From Parvularcula sp039818345 (lineage in GTDB: Bacteria > Pseudomonadota > Alphaproteobacteria > Caulobacterales > Parvularculaceae): a DNA stretch of 64,000 nt. The stretch covers positions 1 through 64,000 of the forward strand of contig JBCBUC010000006.1 in the NCBI GenBank assembly GCA_039818345.1, written 5' to 3'. Of the stretch, positions 9,142 through 18,071 are shown one piece after another. The position numbers were made by a program, and so were the translations under genes. The notes under the pieces were generated by a model, which was not told the origin of the DNA, ran no database searches, and saw only the letters and a program-made list of their open reading frames with translations. How positions within the stretch are numbered: the first letter of the stretch is position 1; each line of letters starts with the position of its first letter.

Positions 9142-10977
9142 GTGGATTTTAGCGACGAACGAGCGAGCTATCTTGGGCTGACGGCAGATCATGCGCTGGA
9201 AACCTCTTTACAGGAACAGCTATACCAGCAGATTATCTTAAAAGTTGTGACAGGGGCCTTCCCTGTTGGCATGCGATTACCGCCAACGCGCAAGCTGAGC
9301 GACCGACTTAAGGTCTCTCGCAACACCGCCGCGGCTGTCTATGACCGGCTGATTTCTGAAGGCTTGGTTGTTTCACGATCGCGGAGCGGTGTCTTCGTTG
9401 CCAACCGGAATGAGTATCCAACCAAGTTTGACTCGATTCATGGTGGCCAAGATCGCAATAATGAAGATTGGTGGACGGAGCGGTTCTCATTCTCCGAAGG
9501 CCAGGCACAGTTTTCTGCTATTTCGCCGGATTGGGAAAAGTTTCCGTTTCCCTTCATCGAGCGATCGTTTGATCAATCGTTGTTTCCGGTTTCTGAGTGG
9601 CGGGAGGCTACCCGCAAGGCGCTGAGTGTGTCCAACATCTCTAGCTGGTCGCGTGATTTTGGTGACGCTGATTTCCCGCCATTGATAGAAGAGATCCAGC
9701 GCCGGGTTTTGCCCAAGCGCGATCTGACCGCGCGGCGCGACGAGATCCTCATCACTTCTGGCGCGCATCACGGACTGCATCTCGTGGTCGAGATTTTCGT
9801 GCGTGCCGGAACTGTTGTTGGTATCGAGGAGCCATGCAACGCGGAGCTCTTGTTCCTGCTGCAGCAAAAACGGGTGCGGATCGAATATTTTGCGGTCGAC
9901 GAGCATGGGCTTGTCCTGGATGAAGATAAGTTCTCTCAGTGTCATGTGTTTTTCACCTCTCCTGGTCGTCAGCGACCAACAGGCGTGGCTCTATCAACTC
10001 AGCGTCGCGCGGCGCTGGTTGAGTTGGCAAAGGCCAGGAACGTTGTTTTGATCGAAGATGATCACCATTGGGAGGTCGGTGTCGAGGAAGCAGCCCAATC
10101 AGCACTTCTTGCAAAGTCCAATGGCGCCCCTGTCGTCTATGTGTCGACGCTTGCCCAACCATTGGCGGCAGCTATTCGGCTCGGTGTTCTTATCGCGCCA
10201 GCGCCGGTCATTCGGGCAGCGCGGGCTCTACGGCGCCTTTATTCGCGACAACCCGCGCTCAGTCTCCAATGCACATTCGCTCAATATCTCGCCATGGGCC
10301 ACTATGATACCAGTATACATCGTGTACGAAAGGTATTTGACGAACGTATGGGTGCGCTACGTGATGCTTTAAACCACTACTTTCCGCAACGCATCTCGAT
10401 GACCCCGTCGCGCCAGGGGTCTGCAGGTTGGGTGACCGGGCCAGAGGAACTGGATGTCGGACGTATGGCAAGGTTGGCTGAAGCCAGTGGTGTACTGATT
10501 GGAAATGGGGCCGACTATTTTTCTCGTCAGCCACCGCAGAACATTTTTCGGCTTGGCGTATCGGGTATTGCTGCGGACAAGATACGTGAAGGGATCTCTC
10601 GTGTGTCGGCGGCGTTTCGCGACACCCTTGGTCCTGGTTCCACCGATCCAGACTTTGATCCACTCGCCGCACTCACGGGCGCAAAGCTCAAGCGGGCGTT
10701 ATCTGGCGCGACCATTCTTTGTAAGACGGTTTACGGTGAGCCATGTAAGATCAAGCTCCACCGAAGTGGCGCCATGTCGGGTGAGGCGGGGTTCGCCAAT
10801 GAAGATAATGACATCGGTCAATGGACCGTTGAGGGTGATTATTGGCAAAGACGATGGCGCAGTTGGGCCTATGGTGAGGTCGCTAAGTTTCGCGTTGTCA
10901 TCAACGATAACCGCATCAGTTGGTATAATGCGGACGGTCGTTTAATCGACTGGGGCGTGATGATTGGATCCTCATAG
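9142..10977 (+). CDS. MocR/GabR-like regulator without the PLP lysine, with extra C-terminal domain
   Basis: The start is a GTG at 9142. A GntR-type winged helix occupies about 20-90 (MRLPPTRKLSDRLKVSRNT). An aminotransferase class I fold follows at about 115-500, with TSPGRQRPTGVALSTQRRAAL and LIEDDHHWEV aligning to the MocR family. The family motif GTFSKTLFPALRLGY appears here as STLAQPLAAAIRLGV, so the Schiff-base lysine is Gln339, and the tyrosine after EDD is His308. PLP binding is therefore doubtful. Residues about 505-611 form an added domain not usual in MocR proteins. GabR, a MocR member, controls GABA transaminase and dehydrogenase genes, and both lie downstream here, so control of that locus is likely. 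Confidence 0.85.
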   Translation: MDFSDERASYLGLTADHALETSLQEQLYQQIILKVVTGAFPVGMRLPPTRKLSDRLKVSRNTAAAVYDRLISEGLVVSRSRSGVFVANRNEYPTKFDSIHGGQDRNNEDWWTERFSFSEGQAQFSAISPDWEKFPFPFIERSFDQSLFPVSEWREATRKALSVSNISSWSRDFGDADFPPLIEEIQRRVLPKRDLTARRDEILITSGAHHGLHLVVEIFVRAGTVVGIEEPCNAELLFLLQQKRVRIEYFAVDEHGLVLDEDKFSQCHVFFTSPGRQRPTGVALSTQRRAALVELAKARNVVLIEDDHHWEVGVEEAAQSALLAKSNGAPVVYVSTLAQPLAAAIRLGVLIAPAPVIRAARALRRLYSRQPALSLQCTFAQYLAMGHYDTSIHRVRKVFDERMGALRDALNHYFPQRISMTPSRQGSAGWVTGPEELDVGRMARLAEASGVLIGNGADYFSRQPPQNIFRLGVSGIAADKIREGISRVSAAFRDTLGPGSTDPDFDPLAALTGAKLKRALSGATILCKTVYGEPCKIKLHRSGAMSGEAGFANEDNDIGQWTVEGDYWQRRWRSWAYGEVAKFRVVINDNRISWYNADGRLIDWGVMIGSS

Positions 10978-11317
10978 CATGATCCGATGGTCCGATCAGA
11001 ACTCTATTGCATGGTGAAACCGATGTGCTTCCGCGACCTGAAGAGCGGTGTCCCAACTTAACTGGCCTCATGGAATAGGCGGGAACTGGCCCTATGACCG
11101 CTTCGCGCCTCTGGGCGAAGCTACCGGTATACTTGGGGGTCACAGCTGCTTCGACATTGGACGCAGGGCAGGGCCACTCAGTTTGAAATGCAACGACGAG
11201 AGCTGCCACAGGGAACTGTTTTGGGTTGCGATCATCATATGTAGCGATCAGCGTTCACCATCACACTGTCGCTGATCACGACGTGAGCCGGACAGGACGA
11301 AATCAAGGAGATCAGAT
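10978..11317 (+). promoter_or_regulatory. Promoter region of the amidase locus with three GCGATCA-type sites
   Basis: This 340-bp gap has no convincing gene. It carries GCGATCA at 11228-11234 and again 16 bp later at 11244-11250. The second copy extends into an inverted repeat, with arms 11244-11253 and 11270-11279 matching at 9 of 10. A small hairpin with CTTCGC/GCGAAG arms lies near 11100. The sites are 40-90 bp before the amidase start, a natural place for a regulator such as the MocR-like protein. Confidence 0.4.
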
Positions 11318-12163
11318 ATGCCCCAGTTTTCTGTCGCCTTGATCCAAGCTGAGCTTGAGAACGCAGATAACACCGCGCTTCTTCGTCGAGAGATCAAGTC
11401 CGTTCGGGCCAGGTTTCCGTGGGTCGATATGGTTGTTTTGGCGGAATTGGCTTCGTTCGGAACCAATCCAAAGACTGCTCAAACGTTACCGGGCCCCGCG
11501 GAAAATATGTATGCGGACCTTGCACGAGAAGTTGAGCTTTGGATTATTCCTGGCAGTCTTTACGAGCTCTGCGACGGTGTAATCTACAATACCGCCCCGG
11601 TGATCAATCCAGCCGGAGAGGTTGTTGCAAGGGCGCGCAAGACTTACCCATTCGCGCCCTATGAACAAGGCGTCGCTGGCGGTGAGCATTTCACCACTTT
11701 TGATGTTCCGAGTGTTGGGCGGTTTGGCGTATCGATTTGTTATGACATGTGGTTCCCTGAAACCACGCGCTCTCTCGTTCATCTTGGTGCGGAAGCGATC
11801 ATTCACCCAAGCCTAACGGGGACGATCGATCGCGATGTTGAGCTCGCTATTGCCAGAGCTAGTGCCGCAATGAACAACGTGTACTTCTTTGATCTGAATG
11901 CGGCTGGCCAGCTCGGCTTAGGGAAATCGATCGTTGTTGGACCTGGTGGCGAGGTGTTGCATCAGGCCGGAGCAGCGCGTGAGATCATACCTGTAGAGAT
12001 TGATTTTGACTACGTGCGACGAGTGCGCGAACAGGGTTGGCATGGGCTTGGCCAGCCTTTGAAGAGCTTCCGAGATCATAGCGTGACCTTTCCTGCCTAT
12101 TCAGGAGAGGAATCACCGACTTTAAACGCACTCGGACCATTAAAGAAGCCGGGTGCCGAATAG
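11318..12163 (+). CDS. Nitrilase-superfamily carbon-nitrogen hydrolase
   Basis: The 281-residue product has the complete Glu-Lys-Cys triad of the family: Glu43 in LAELASFG, Lys108 in RARKTYPFAPYEQG and Cys141 in VSICYDMWFPE. The ATG at 11318 follows AAGGAG with good spacing. There is no signal peptide, so it acts in the cytoplasm. Members of this family hydrolyse linear amides or nitriles to acids and ammonia. RKTYPFAPYEQGVAGG resembles aliphatic-amidase-like members more than glutamine-dependent NAD synthetase. Upstream of gabD- and gabT-like genes, a plausible job is releasing GABA or a related amino acid from an amide. The substrate is not readable. Confidence 0.85.
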   Translation: MPQFSVALIQAELENADNTALLRREIKSVRARFPWVDMVVLAELASFGTNPKTAQTLPGPAENMYADLAREVELWIIPGSLYELCDGVIYNTAPVINPAGEVVARARKTYPFAPYEQGVAGGEHFTTFDVPSVGRFGVSICYDMWFPETTRSLVHLGAEAIIHPSLTGTIDRDVELAIARASAAMNNVYFFDLNAAGQLGLGKSIVVGPGGEVLHQAGAAREIIPVEIDFDYVRRVREQGWHGLGQPLKSFRDHSVTFPAYSGEESPTLNALGPLKKPGAE

Positions 12164-12209
12164 ACTGGGTCACCCAAGCGTATGGGGGCCAGTGCAAGAG
12201 GGGTATGTC

Positions 12210-14540
12210 ATGACAAAGCAATGGGGATGGACAAAGAGCAATTTACGTCTTGGTGCTGCGCTCTTAGGTCTGTGGGCGACGGGCGCGCATGCGCAACCTG
12301 GTGCTCAAGTCATCTTTGTCGATGACGACGGTGATTTGACCGGATTTGAAGATACCGATGACGCGATCGTTTTCGACGTGGTTCGTATCAAGGGACGCAC
12401 GGCAGGGCCTGTGTTTTTTGGCGACTACTTTTTCGGCTCAACACCGGCGGCAGCAAGCTATCTCAATGACACGCCGATCTTTGTGAGTCTTGCACCGCTC
12501 GATTTCGGTAACTTCGCCCGCAGTGCGGGCGGCCTTCTTGATGTTGAGAGCGTCGATGTTTTTTCGACACCGCAGTCATCTCGTCTCGGTGCTGAAAGCT
12601 TGAATGGCGCTGTTCTCTACCAGCAGAGAGAGGCGCAGCTCGGCGAGTATGAGGGACGCTTTAGTGGCTCGATGTCCAACACAGAGGGGTCTGAGAGTCT
12701 GGGCTACACGGTCGGCGGTTTCTTCAATGTTCCAGTTGGTGACAAGGCGGCGTTGCGCGCCAATGTCTATTTGCAGGATTTCCCAGGCGTCGTCGACTAT
12801 GTTAATCTTTATACGCTTGATGAATCGGGCGTTCCTGTAGCCCCCAATGGTATACTGGACGATGGATTTGACTCCGCCGTCTATCGGTCAGTGGCCGATC
12901 AAGATGACTTTGAGAGCCTTTATGGCCGCTTGAACTTTTACTGGGCGCCGCGTGATGATATTGAGATATCCATCAATTATCATTATCAAGATGATGAGAG
13001 TGGTGGTTTTCGGCAACCAACCGTCGGCGTCGATGGTCTTGGCGAGGCCTTTGGCGAACTTGAACGTGGTGCGGTCATTGCTGAACCTTCTGACCGAGAC
13101 CTGCATTTAGTATCACTTGAAAGCGAAATCGATTTCGGCTTTGCCAGGCTCACCTCGTCATCGTCTTATCATGAAAATGATGGTGCACGCATTAACGACA
13201 GTACTGGTTTCTTCGCCAACAACTTGGCGGTGGATTTCGCTCTCGACTCTGATCTGAACGGAACGAACGATTTGTTTTTTCCGCGGCCACTTTATCAGAC
13301 GACGCGGACGTTCGAAGATACTTCTTTCGTGCAAGAGTTTCGCCTGACGGATGACCAAGGACCACTGAGATACGTCGCCGGTCTGTTCTTTCGCGATCAA
13401 GAGCGGTCATTGCTTCAGCAATCGGATCTTGTGGGCTACGAGGCGTGGGCCGATGCACAGGCAGCGTTCTTCATGATTGATGACTTCGTGTTTTCCGATA
13501 GTGTTTTTACGTTTGATCGAACGGAAAATTACCAGGAAATCGCTCTGTATGGTGATGTTACCTATAACCTCACGCCGGCGTTGGAGATTTATGGCGGAGT
13601 TAAATGGGTCGATATTGACTCAGATGTTGATACCGCAGTCCGGACAGGTGTGTCGGACATCGGCCTCTCTGAGGGAACATCGAGTTTTACGAATGATGCT
13701 GATGACATGCAATTCAATGCGGGTGTGAGTTACGCCATCCAGAGTAATATTCAGCTTTACACAACCTATTCAGAGGGGTTCCGCCGAGGTGGAACAAACG
13801 GTGTGTCGACTGAAGGGATCTTCGTCAACGCAGGCGGCTTTGCCTCATTCACTCCTGACACCACGAAGAACTATGATGCTGGCGTTCGCGGTACGCTCGG
13901 AACTGTTAAGTTTGATCTGAGGGGCTATTTTGAGGACTGGGACAATCCTCAGTTTATCACGTCAACGGTGGAGGGCGTACTATCTGCGATTGTCAATGGC
14001 GAAGAGGCCCGCACCTATGGTCTGGTGGCGGCATTCAACGGTGCGTTGTTCGACAATCGTGTACACTACGGTATTCAGTACACATACACTGATGCAGAAT
14101 TGAGCGAAGACCTGGTGCTTCCGCCAATTTTTGAAGGCGACACTGGACAACTCTTGGCTTCGTCGGGGTCACGGTTGCCATTTATCTCCGACCACACCAT
14201 AGATTTTGCATTCGATTATCAGAGGCCGTTGGGCGATTTCTTCCTTATCACTCGTATTGACGGCGCCTATCAATCGCCCCGGCAAAATCTATTTGATCCA
14301 TTATTTGAGAGCACATCAGTTTTTGATGGTTTCGCTACGGTCGATCTCTCGTTCACCTTGGCGGCGGGTAATTGGAATACGACACTGTTTGTCCAAAACG
14401 TCACTGATTCCAATGGTGTATTGGGCGGTGTTGATGACACTTTTGGTGCTGTCAGCGACGCGGAATTTTTCGGCAGTAATGTCGGACGATTCATATTCAA
14501 TCCGCGTACAGTTGGAGTAGCACTGAATTACAATTTTTAG
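12210..14540 (+). CDS. TonB-dependent outer-membrane receptor with shortened plug
   Basis: I use the ATG at 12210, after GAGGGGT, which gives a signal peptide ending in AHAQ. An upstream GTG at 12153 overlaps the amidase end and has no signal sequence. The 776-residue product keeps the second half of the plug (ASYLNDTPIF, then LLDVESVDVFSTPQSSRLGA) and a 22-strand-type barrel ending in VGVALNYNF with a terminal Phe. The first half of the plug, including any TonB box and the usual VTARRR/VPVAVT segment, is missing and replaced by an acidic stretch starting QVIFVDDDGDLTG. The product likely imports the substrate handled by the operon. Confidence 0.85.
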   Translation: MTKQWGWTKSNLRLGAALLGLWATGAHAQPGAQVIFVDDDGDLTGFEDTDDAIVFDVVRIKGRTAGPVFFGDYFFGSTPAAASYLNDTPIFVSLAPLDFGNFARSAGGLLDVESVDVFSTPQSSRLGAESLNGAVLYQQREAQLGEYEGRFSGSMSNTEGSESLGYTVGGFFNVPVGDKAALRANVYLQDFPGVVDYVNLYTLDESGVPVAPNGILDDGFDSAVYRSVADQDDFESLYGRLNFYWAPRDDIEISINYHYQDDESGGFRQPTVGVDGLGEAFGELERGAVIAEPSDRDLHLVSLESEIDFGFARLTSSSSYHENDGARINDSTGFFANNLAVDFALDSDLNGTNDLFFPRPLYQTTRTFEDTSFVQEFRLTDDQGPLRYVAGLFFRDQERSLLQQSDLVGYEAWADAQAAFFMIDDFVFSDSVFTFDRTENYQEIALYGDVTYNLTPALEIYGGVKWVDIDSDVDTAVRTGVSDIGLSEGTSSFTNDADDMQFNAGVSYAIQSNIQLYTTYSEGFRRGGTNGVSTEGIFVNAGGFASFTPDTTKNYDAGVRGTLGTVKFDLRGYFEDWDNPQFITSTVEGVLSAIVNGEEARTYGLVAAFNGALFDNRVHYGIQYTYTDAELSEDLVLPPIFEGDTGQLLASSGSRLPFISDHTIDFAFDYQRPLGDFFLITRIDGAYQSPRQNLFDPLFESTSVFDGFATVDLSFTLAAGNWNTTLFVQNVTDSNGVLGGVDDTFGAVSDAEFFGSNVGRFIFNPRTVGVALNYNF

Positions 14541-14670
14541 ATTGACGACAAGCGTGTTGGTTGAAGGCGTCGCTCTGTTTACAAAGCGAGCCGAGAGTCG
14601 TCTCACCAAGAGCTGAACGGATTGTCGGGAGCATGTCCGACGCTGAGACCGCGGGAGAGGTTGTTAGACG

Positions 14671-16854
14671 ATGTTTGAAGGTCTTCTCAGGCTTGCACTT
14701 GTTGCGATCATGCTCGTCGGCACGTCCAGTGCGCGGGCTCAGGTTCTTTTTGTCGATGATTTTCAGGACGGCGACCTCAATGGCTGGCGTACGGGTGGCC
14801 GCGGTAACGTTCAGGTGACGTCCTATGGCACGAACCGCTCACTGCAGCTTACACGCGCTTCCTATGCATCAATAGGTCTTCAGCTCACTGACACCCCCCG
14901 GGTGCGGATCAGTTTGTCATTTGCGGCTTTAGACCTTGAAGGCAACGATGCCTGTGTCGCAGAAACGTCGGTCGATGGGGGAGAGACCTGGAACGAGTTC
15001 CATAGGATTGAGGATGGCAGTGACGATTCTCTGACGCTTTATCCCGGTGCGACCGAAACTGACGTCTCTGCCGACACTCCTTTATTGCTTCGAATACGTA
15101 TAAACGGCAATGGGGATAACGATACCTGCTGGGTCGATAATGTACAGATCTCGGCGGTGACTCGACGCGATCTGATTTCCGTGGGCCCGCGTCAGAAGCT
15201 AACAGCGAACTTCTTGAGGTCCGGTGAAGCGCTGTCGCGGCCGGTCGCGATGCGTGAGTTCGGCCCAATCGATCCCGAGCAGTCTTCACCATCAGCCTTT
15301 GAAGGGCGACTGTCTTTTTCCGTGGCAAGGGGCGCTGGAACTTACGCTCCTTTAAGAGACCGTTTCGGCTTTGCTGCTAGCTCGCTGGCGCGGCTAGGAT
15401 ACCCGCCGAGTTTCTCGGTGGACCTTGTTTCCGACGGTGAGCTTCTCATCCCTCATACCCGTGCTCTTCAAGTCACTGATCATGCGGCATGGGATCTTAT
15501 TCTCTCGGCGGGGAGGATATGGCGAGAACGGGCCGATGGAGATGCATTGCGGGCAGCGATCCCGTTCGCGCTCCAGGAGAAGAATGCCAATTGTACGCAT
15601 AATGGCATTATCACCTTTCTGATCCGGAATGGGGTGCCTGCGTCTCGCGCGGCCTACCAGATTTCGTCAGAGACATGTGCCTATCATCAGTTTGATATGT
15701 GGGGTATGGGGACGATATCGCGTATATCTGAACAAGTGGATGACAAAGACGGCATCATTGCTGGATACAGGCAAGAACGGCGCCGCCGATTACCAACCAA
15801 GCCCCTCTCTGAGCTTGGTCAAGACCATCCAACGCTCGACACGGATGCTTTCGGCTCGCCGCAGGACATCAGTCCTGATCACCTGACCACATTTGGCGTT
15901 GTTGTGGATGGCGTGCATTACCAGAGCCCTTGTTTCACCCGATATGGCGACTACCCCTTTTGCGAGGAGATGGCGTTGCCGTCTTACTCGACTTCGAAGT
16001 CCATCTTCGCTGGTTTGGGGCTGATGCGGCTTGAGCAGCTTTATCCCGGTTCAAGCGATGAGATGATTGCGGACCATGTTTCGGCCTGTCGTCGTGCTGG
16101 GTGGAGCGGTATCACTTTTGATCACGCCCTCAATATGGCAACCGGCCGCTATAAGAAAAAAATGCCCGATGCTGATGAAAGTGCAGCGGTCCGCGACGGT
16201 TTCTTCCTTTCACCGCTTCACAAGGTGAAGATTGAGCGTGCTTGTGAAGTCTATCCGCGCCGGGAAAGACCAGGTCGAACGTTCGTCTACCATACGAGCG
16301 ATCACTATGTGCTTGGCGCCGCCATGCGCGCGTTCTTAGCGCAGAAAACAGCTTCCGATGCCGATATCCACCGGACACTGGTTGTGGAGCCACTGGATCA
16401 GTTGCTTGGATTATCGGACACGGCAACCGCCACGCGGCGAACAGCCGATGATAGGGCTCAGCCATATGTTGGCTGGGGGCTAACTTTTCTTTCCGATGAT
16501 ATTGCAAAGATCGGCTCTTCTTTGAGCGGAACGTCAGCCAGCACCGGTATGCAGCAATTGTTCGGTCGCGAGGCCCTTGCAACCGCGCTTCAGCAAAACC
16601 CGGATGATCGTGGGCTTCCAGCACCTGCTAAACCGATTGGCTACAGCAATGGATTTTGGGCCTATGATGTTGCATCAGCGCTGTCGTGCCAATCTCCGCA
16701 ACCTATTCCTTTTATGTCGGGATACGGAGGGATATCAGTCGTCCCTATGCCGAATGGGCTGACCTATTATTACTTCAGTGACAACGAAGAGTTTTCCTGG
16801 GTGAGAGCCGTCGCGGCCGCTGATCACTTTCGACCGATTTGCAAGGTTCGCTGA
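14671..16854 (+). CDS. Secreted serine hydrolase (beta-lactamase-like) with N-terminal jelly-roll domain
   Basis: A 727-residue exported protein with signal peptide ending ARAQ. Residues about 25-165 look like a beta-sandwich carbohydrate-binding domain (WRTGGRGNVQVTSYG, then CWVDNVQIS). The C-terminal half has beta-lactamase/esterase motifs: Ser440-Thr-Ser-Lys443 (SxxK), Tyr540 in FVYHTSDHYVLG, and a GYGG near residue 690 in place of the usual HxG. The family cleaves or transfers ester or amide bonds by a serine acyl-enzyme. It lies in an operon with transport and GABA genes, so it may process the substrate outside the inner membrane. Its stop shares one base with the MFS start. Confidence 0.8.
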   Translation: MFEGLLRLALVAIMLVGTSSARAQVLFVDDFQDGDLNGWRTGGRGNVQVTSYGTNRSLQLTRASYASIGLQLTDTPRVRISLSFAALDLEGNDACVAETSVDGGETWNEFHRIEDGSDDSLTLYPGATETDVSADTPLLLRIRINGNGDNDTCWVDNVQISAVTRRDLISVGPRQKLTANFLRSGEALSRPVAMREFGPIDPEQSSPSAFEGRLSFSVARGAGTYAPLRDRFGFAASSLARLGYPPSFSVDLVSDGELLIPHTRALQVTDHAAWDLILSAGRIWRERADGDALRAAIPFALQEKNANCTHNGIITFLIRNGVPASRAAYQISSETCAYHQFDMWGMGTISRISEQVDDKDGIIAGYRQERRRRLPTKPLSELGQDHPTLDTDAFGSPQDISPDHLTTFGVVVDGVHYQSPCFTRYGDYPFCEEMALPSYSTSKSIFAGLGLMRLEQLYPGSSDEMIADHVSACRRAGWSGITFDHALNMATGRYKKKMPDADESAAVRDGFFLSPLHKVKIERACEVYPRRERPGRTFVYHTSDHYVLGAAMRAFLAQKTASDADIHRTLVVEPLDQLLGLSDTATATRRTADDRAQPYVGWGLTFLSDDIAKIGSSLSGTSASTGMQQLFGREALATALQQNPDDRGLPAPAKPIGYSNGFWAYDVASALSCQSPQPIPFMSGYGGISVVPMPNGLTYYYFSDNEEFSWVRAVAAADHFRPICKVR

Positions 16855-18071
16855 TGGTCAAGGCTATTCTCCAAAAGTACCAAGCGAGCGGCATTCCAAA
16901 GGCGGCACCTGAAGGCCTTGTCGCGGCAATTCTCTTGTCTTTCTTGGCAACGGCAGGCCTTTTTTATGTGAACATCATGGCTGCAATCGTCGACGGACTC
17001 GTCGATAGTCTGGGTATCACGGAAAATCAGGCGGGGAATATCGGCTCTGCCAATATTTATGGGGCGGCTATTGGGGCTTTGTCGGCAGTTCCCGTTATCA
17101 AGCGTCTATCTTGGCGGCCTCTCGCTATCGGTTCGTTACTGATCCTCATTGCCGTGGATCTTGGTTCGATTGCCCTGCGCGATCCATCGGTCCTTCTAGC
17201 GGCGCGCTTTATTCACGGCGTGGTCGGAGGATTTCTTGTGGGTGTTGCGTTCGGTGTGATTGCTAGGACGGCTGCACCGGACAAGACATTTGGGATGATG
17301 CTCTTCGTTCAGTTTGGCCTTGGCGGGCTTGGCGTGATGTTCATCCCCCAGCTTGTGCCCGCTTTTGGTACGCCAGTCCTTTTTCTGTCACTTGCATCCT
17401 TCAGTGTGGTGACGTTGATGATGGTGCCTTTTCTTGGTGCCTACCCGCCGAAAAACCTCGACGAGGCGAAGGGGACCGAGGGTGGGATCGATATTGGACC
17501 GCTGTCATTGACCTTGGTCGCTATCTTTCTGTTTCAGGCCGGGAACATGGCGCTGTTGGCGTTCATCATTCGGCTCGGCCTCGATTATGGTCTTGATCGC
17601 ACCTACACGAGCACAGCGCTCGGGCTCGCCACATGGGTCGCATTGCTTGGCCCACTGACGGTCATTGTTCTTGGGGTTAAAGTGGGGCGTACATTACCTT
17701 TAGTCTTTGGTATGGCCTTGACGCTAGCGGGTATGGGTCTTTTTCATCTAAGCGGCGAACCTTGGGCCTATCTGGTCGCCAACTGTACCACGGGCATCAC
17801 ATGGGGCCTCGTGATTGCCTATCTTCTTGGAATGACCGCAGAGTTCGATGCGGCTGGAAGAATGAGTGCGCTTGGCGGTTTCATCTCGAAAATGGGTCTT
17901 GCTACGGGTCCACTTGTGGCGGGCCGGGCACTCGGGGCAGACTTCGGCTTTGGATTTCTCATCAACGGCGCCATTATTGTTCTTGCCGTCAGTACGCTGT
18001 TCATGATTGTTCCGTCGATAGTACTCGATCGAAACGCTAAGCACCGTTCAACCAATGAGGTACGTCAATGA
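16854..18071 (+). CDS. MFS transporter
   Basis: The 405-residue membrane protein has about 12 helices arranged in two halves and an Arg-rich loop after helix 2 (SVIKRLSWRPL-type segment). The start at 16854 overlaps the previous stop as TGATG. A further upstream start at 16839 would lie inside the serine hydrolase gene. The stop overlaps the dehydrogenase gene by 4 bp. The family moves small molecules using the proton gradient. In this operon it is the likely inner-membrane step for the compound taken up by the TonB receptor or released by the serine hydrolase. Confidence 0.85.
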   Translation: MVKAILQKYQASGIPKAAPEGLVAAILLSFLATAGLFYVNIMAAIVDGLVDSLGITENQAGNIGSANIYGAAIGALSAVPVIKRLSWRPLAIGSLLILIAVDLGSIALRDPSVLLAARFIHGVVGGFLVGVAFGVIARTAAPDKTFGMMLFVQFGLGGLGVMFIPQLVPAFGTPVLFLSLASFSVVTLMMVPFLGAYPPKNLDEAKGTEGGIDIGPLSLTLVAIFLFQAGNMALLAFIIRLGLDYGLDRTYTSTALGLATWVALLGPLTVIVLGVKVGRTLPLVFGMALTLAGMGLFHLSGEPWAYLVANCTTGITWGLVIAYLLGMTAEFDAAGRMSALGGFISKMGLATGPLVAGRALGADFGFGFLINGAIIVLAVSTLFMIVPSIVLDRNAKHRSTNEVRQ

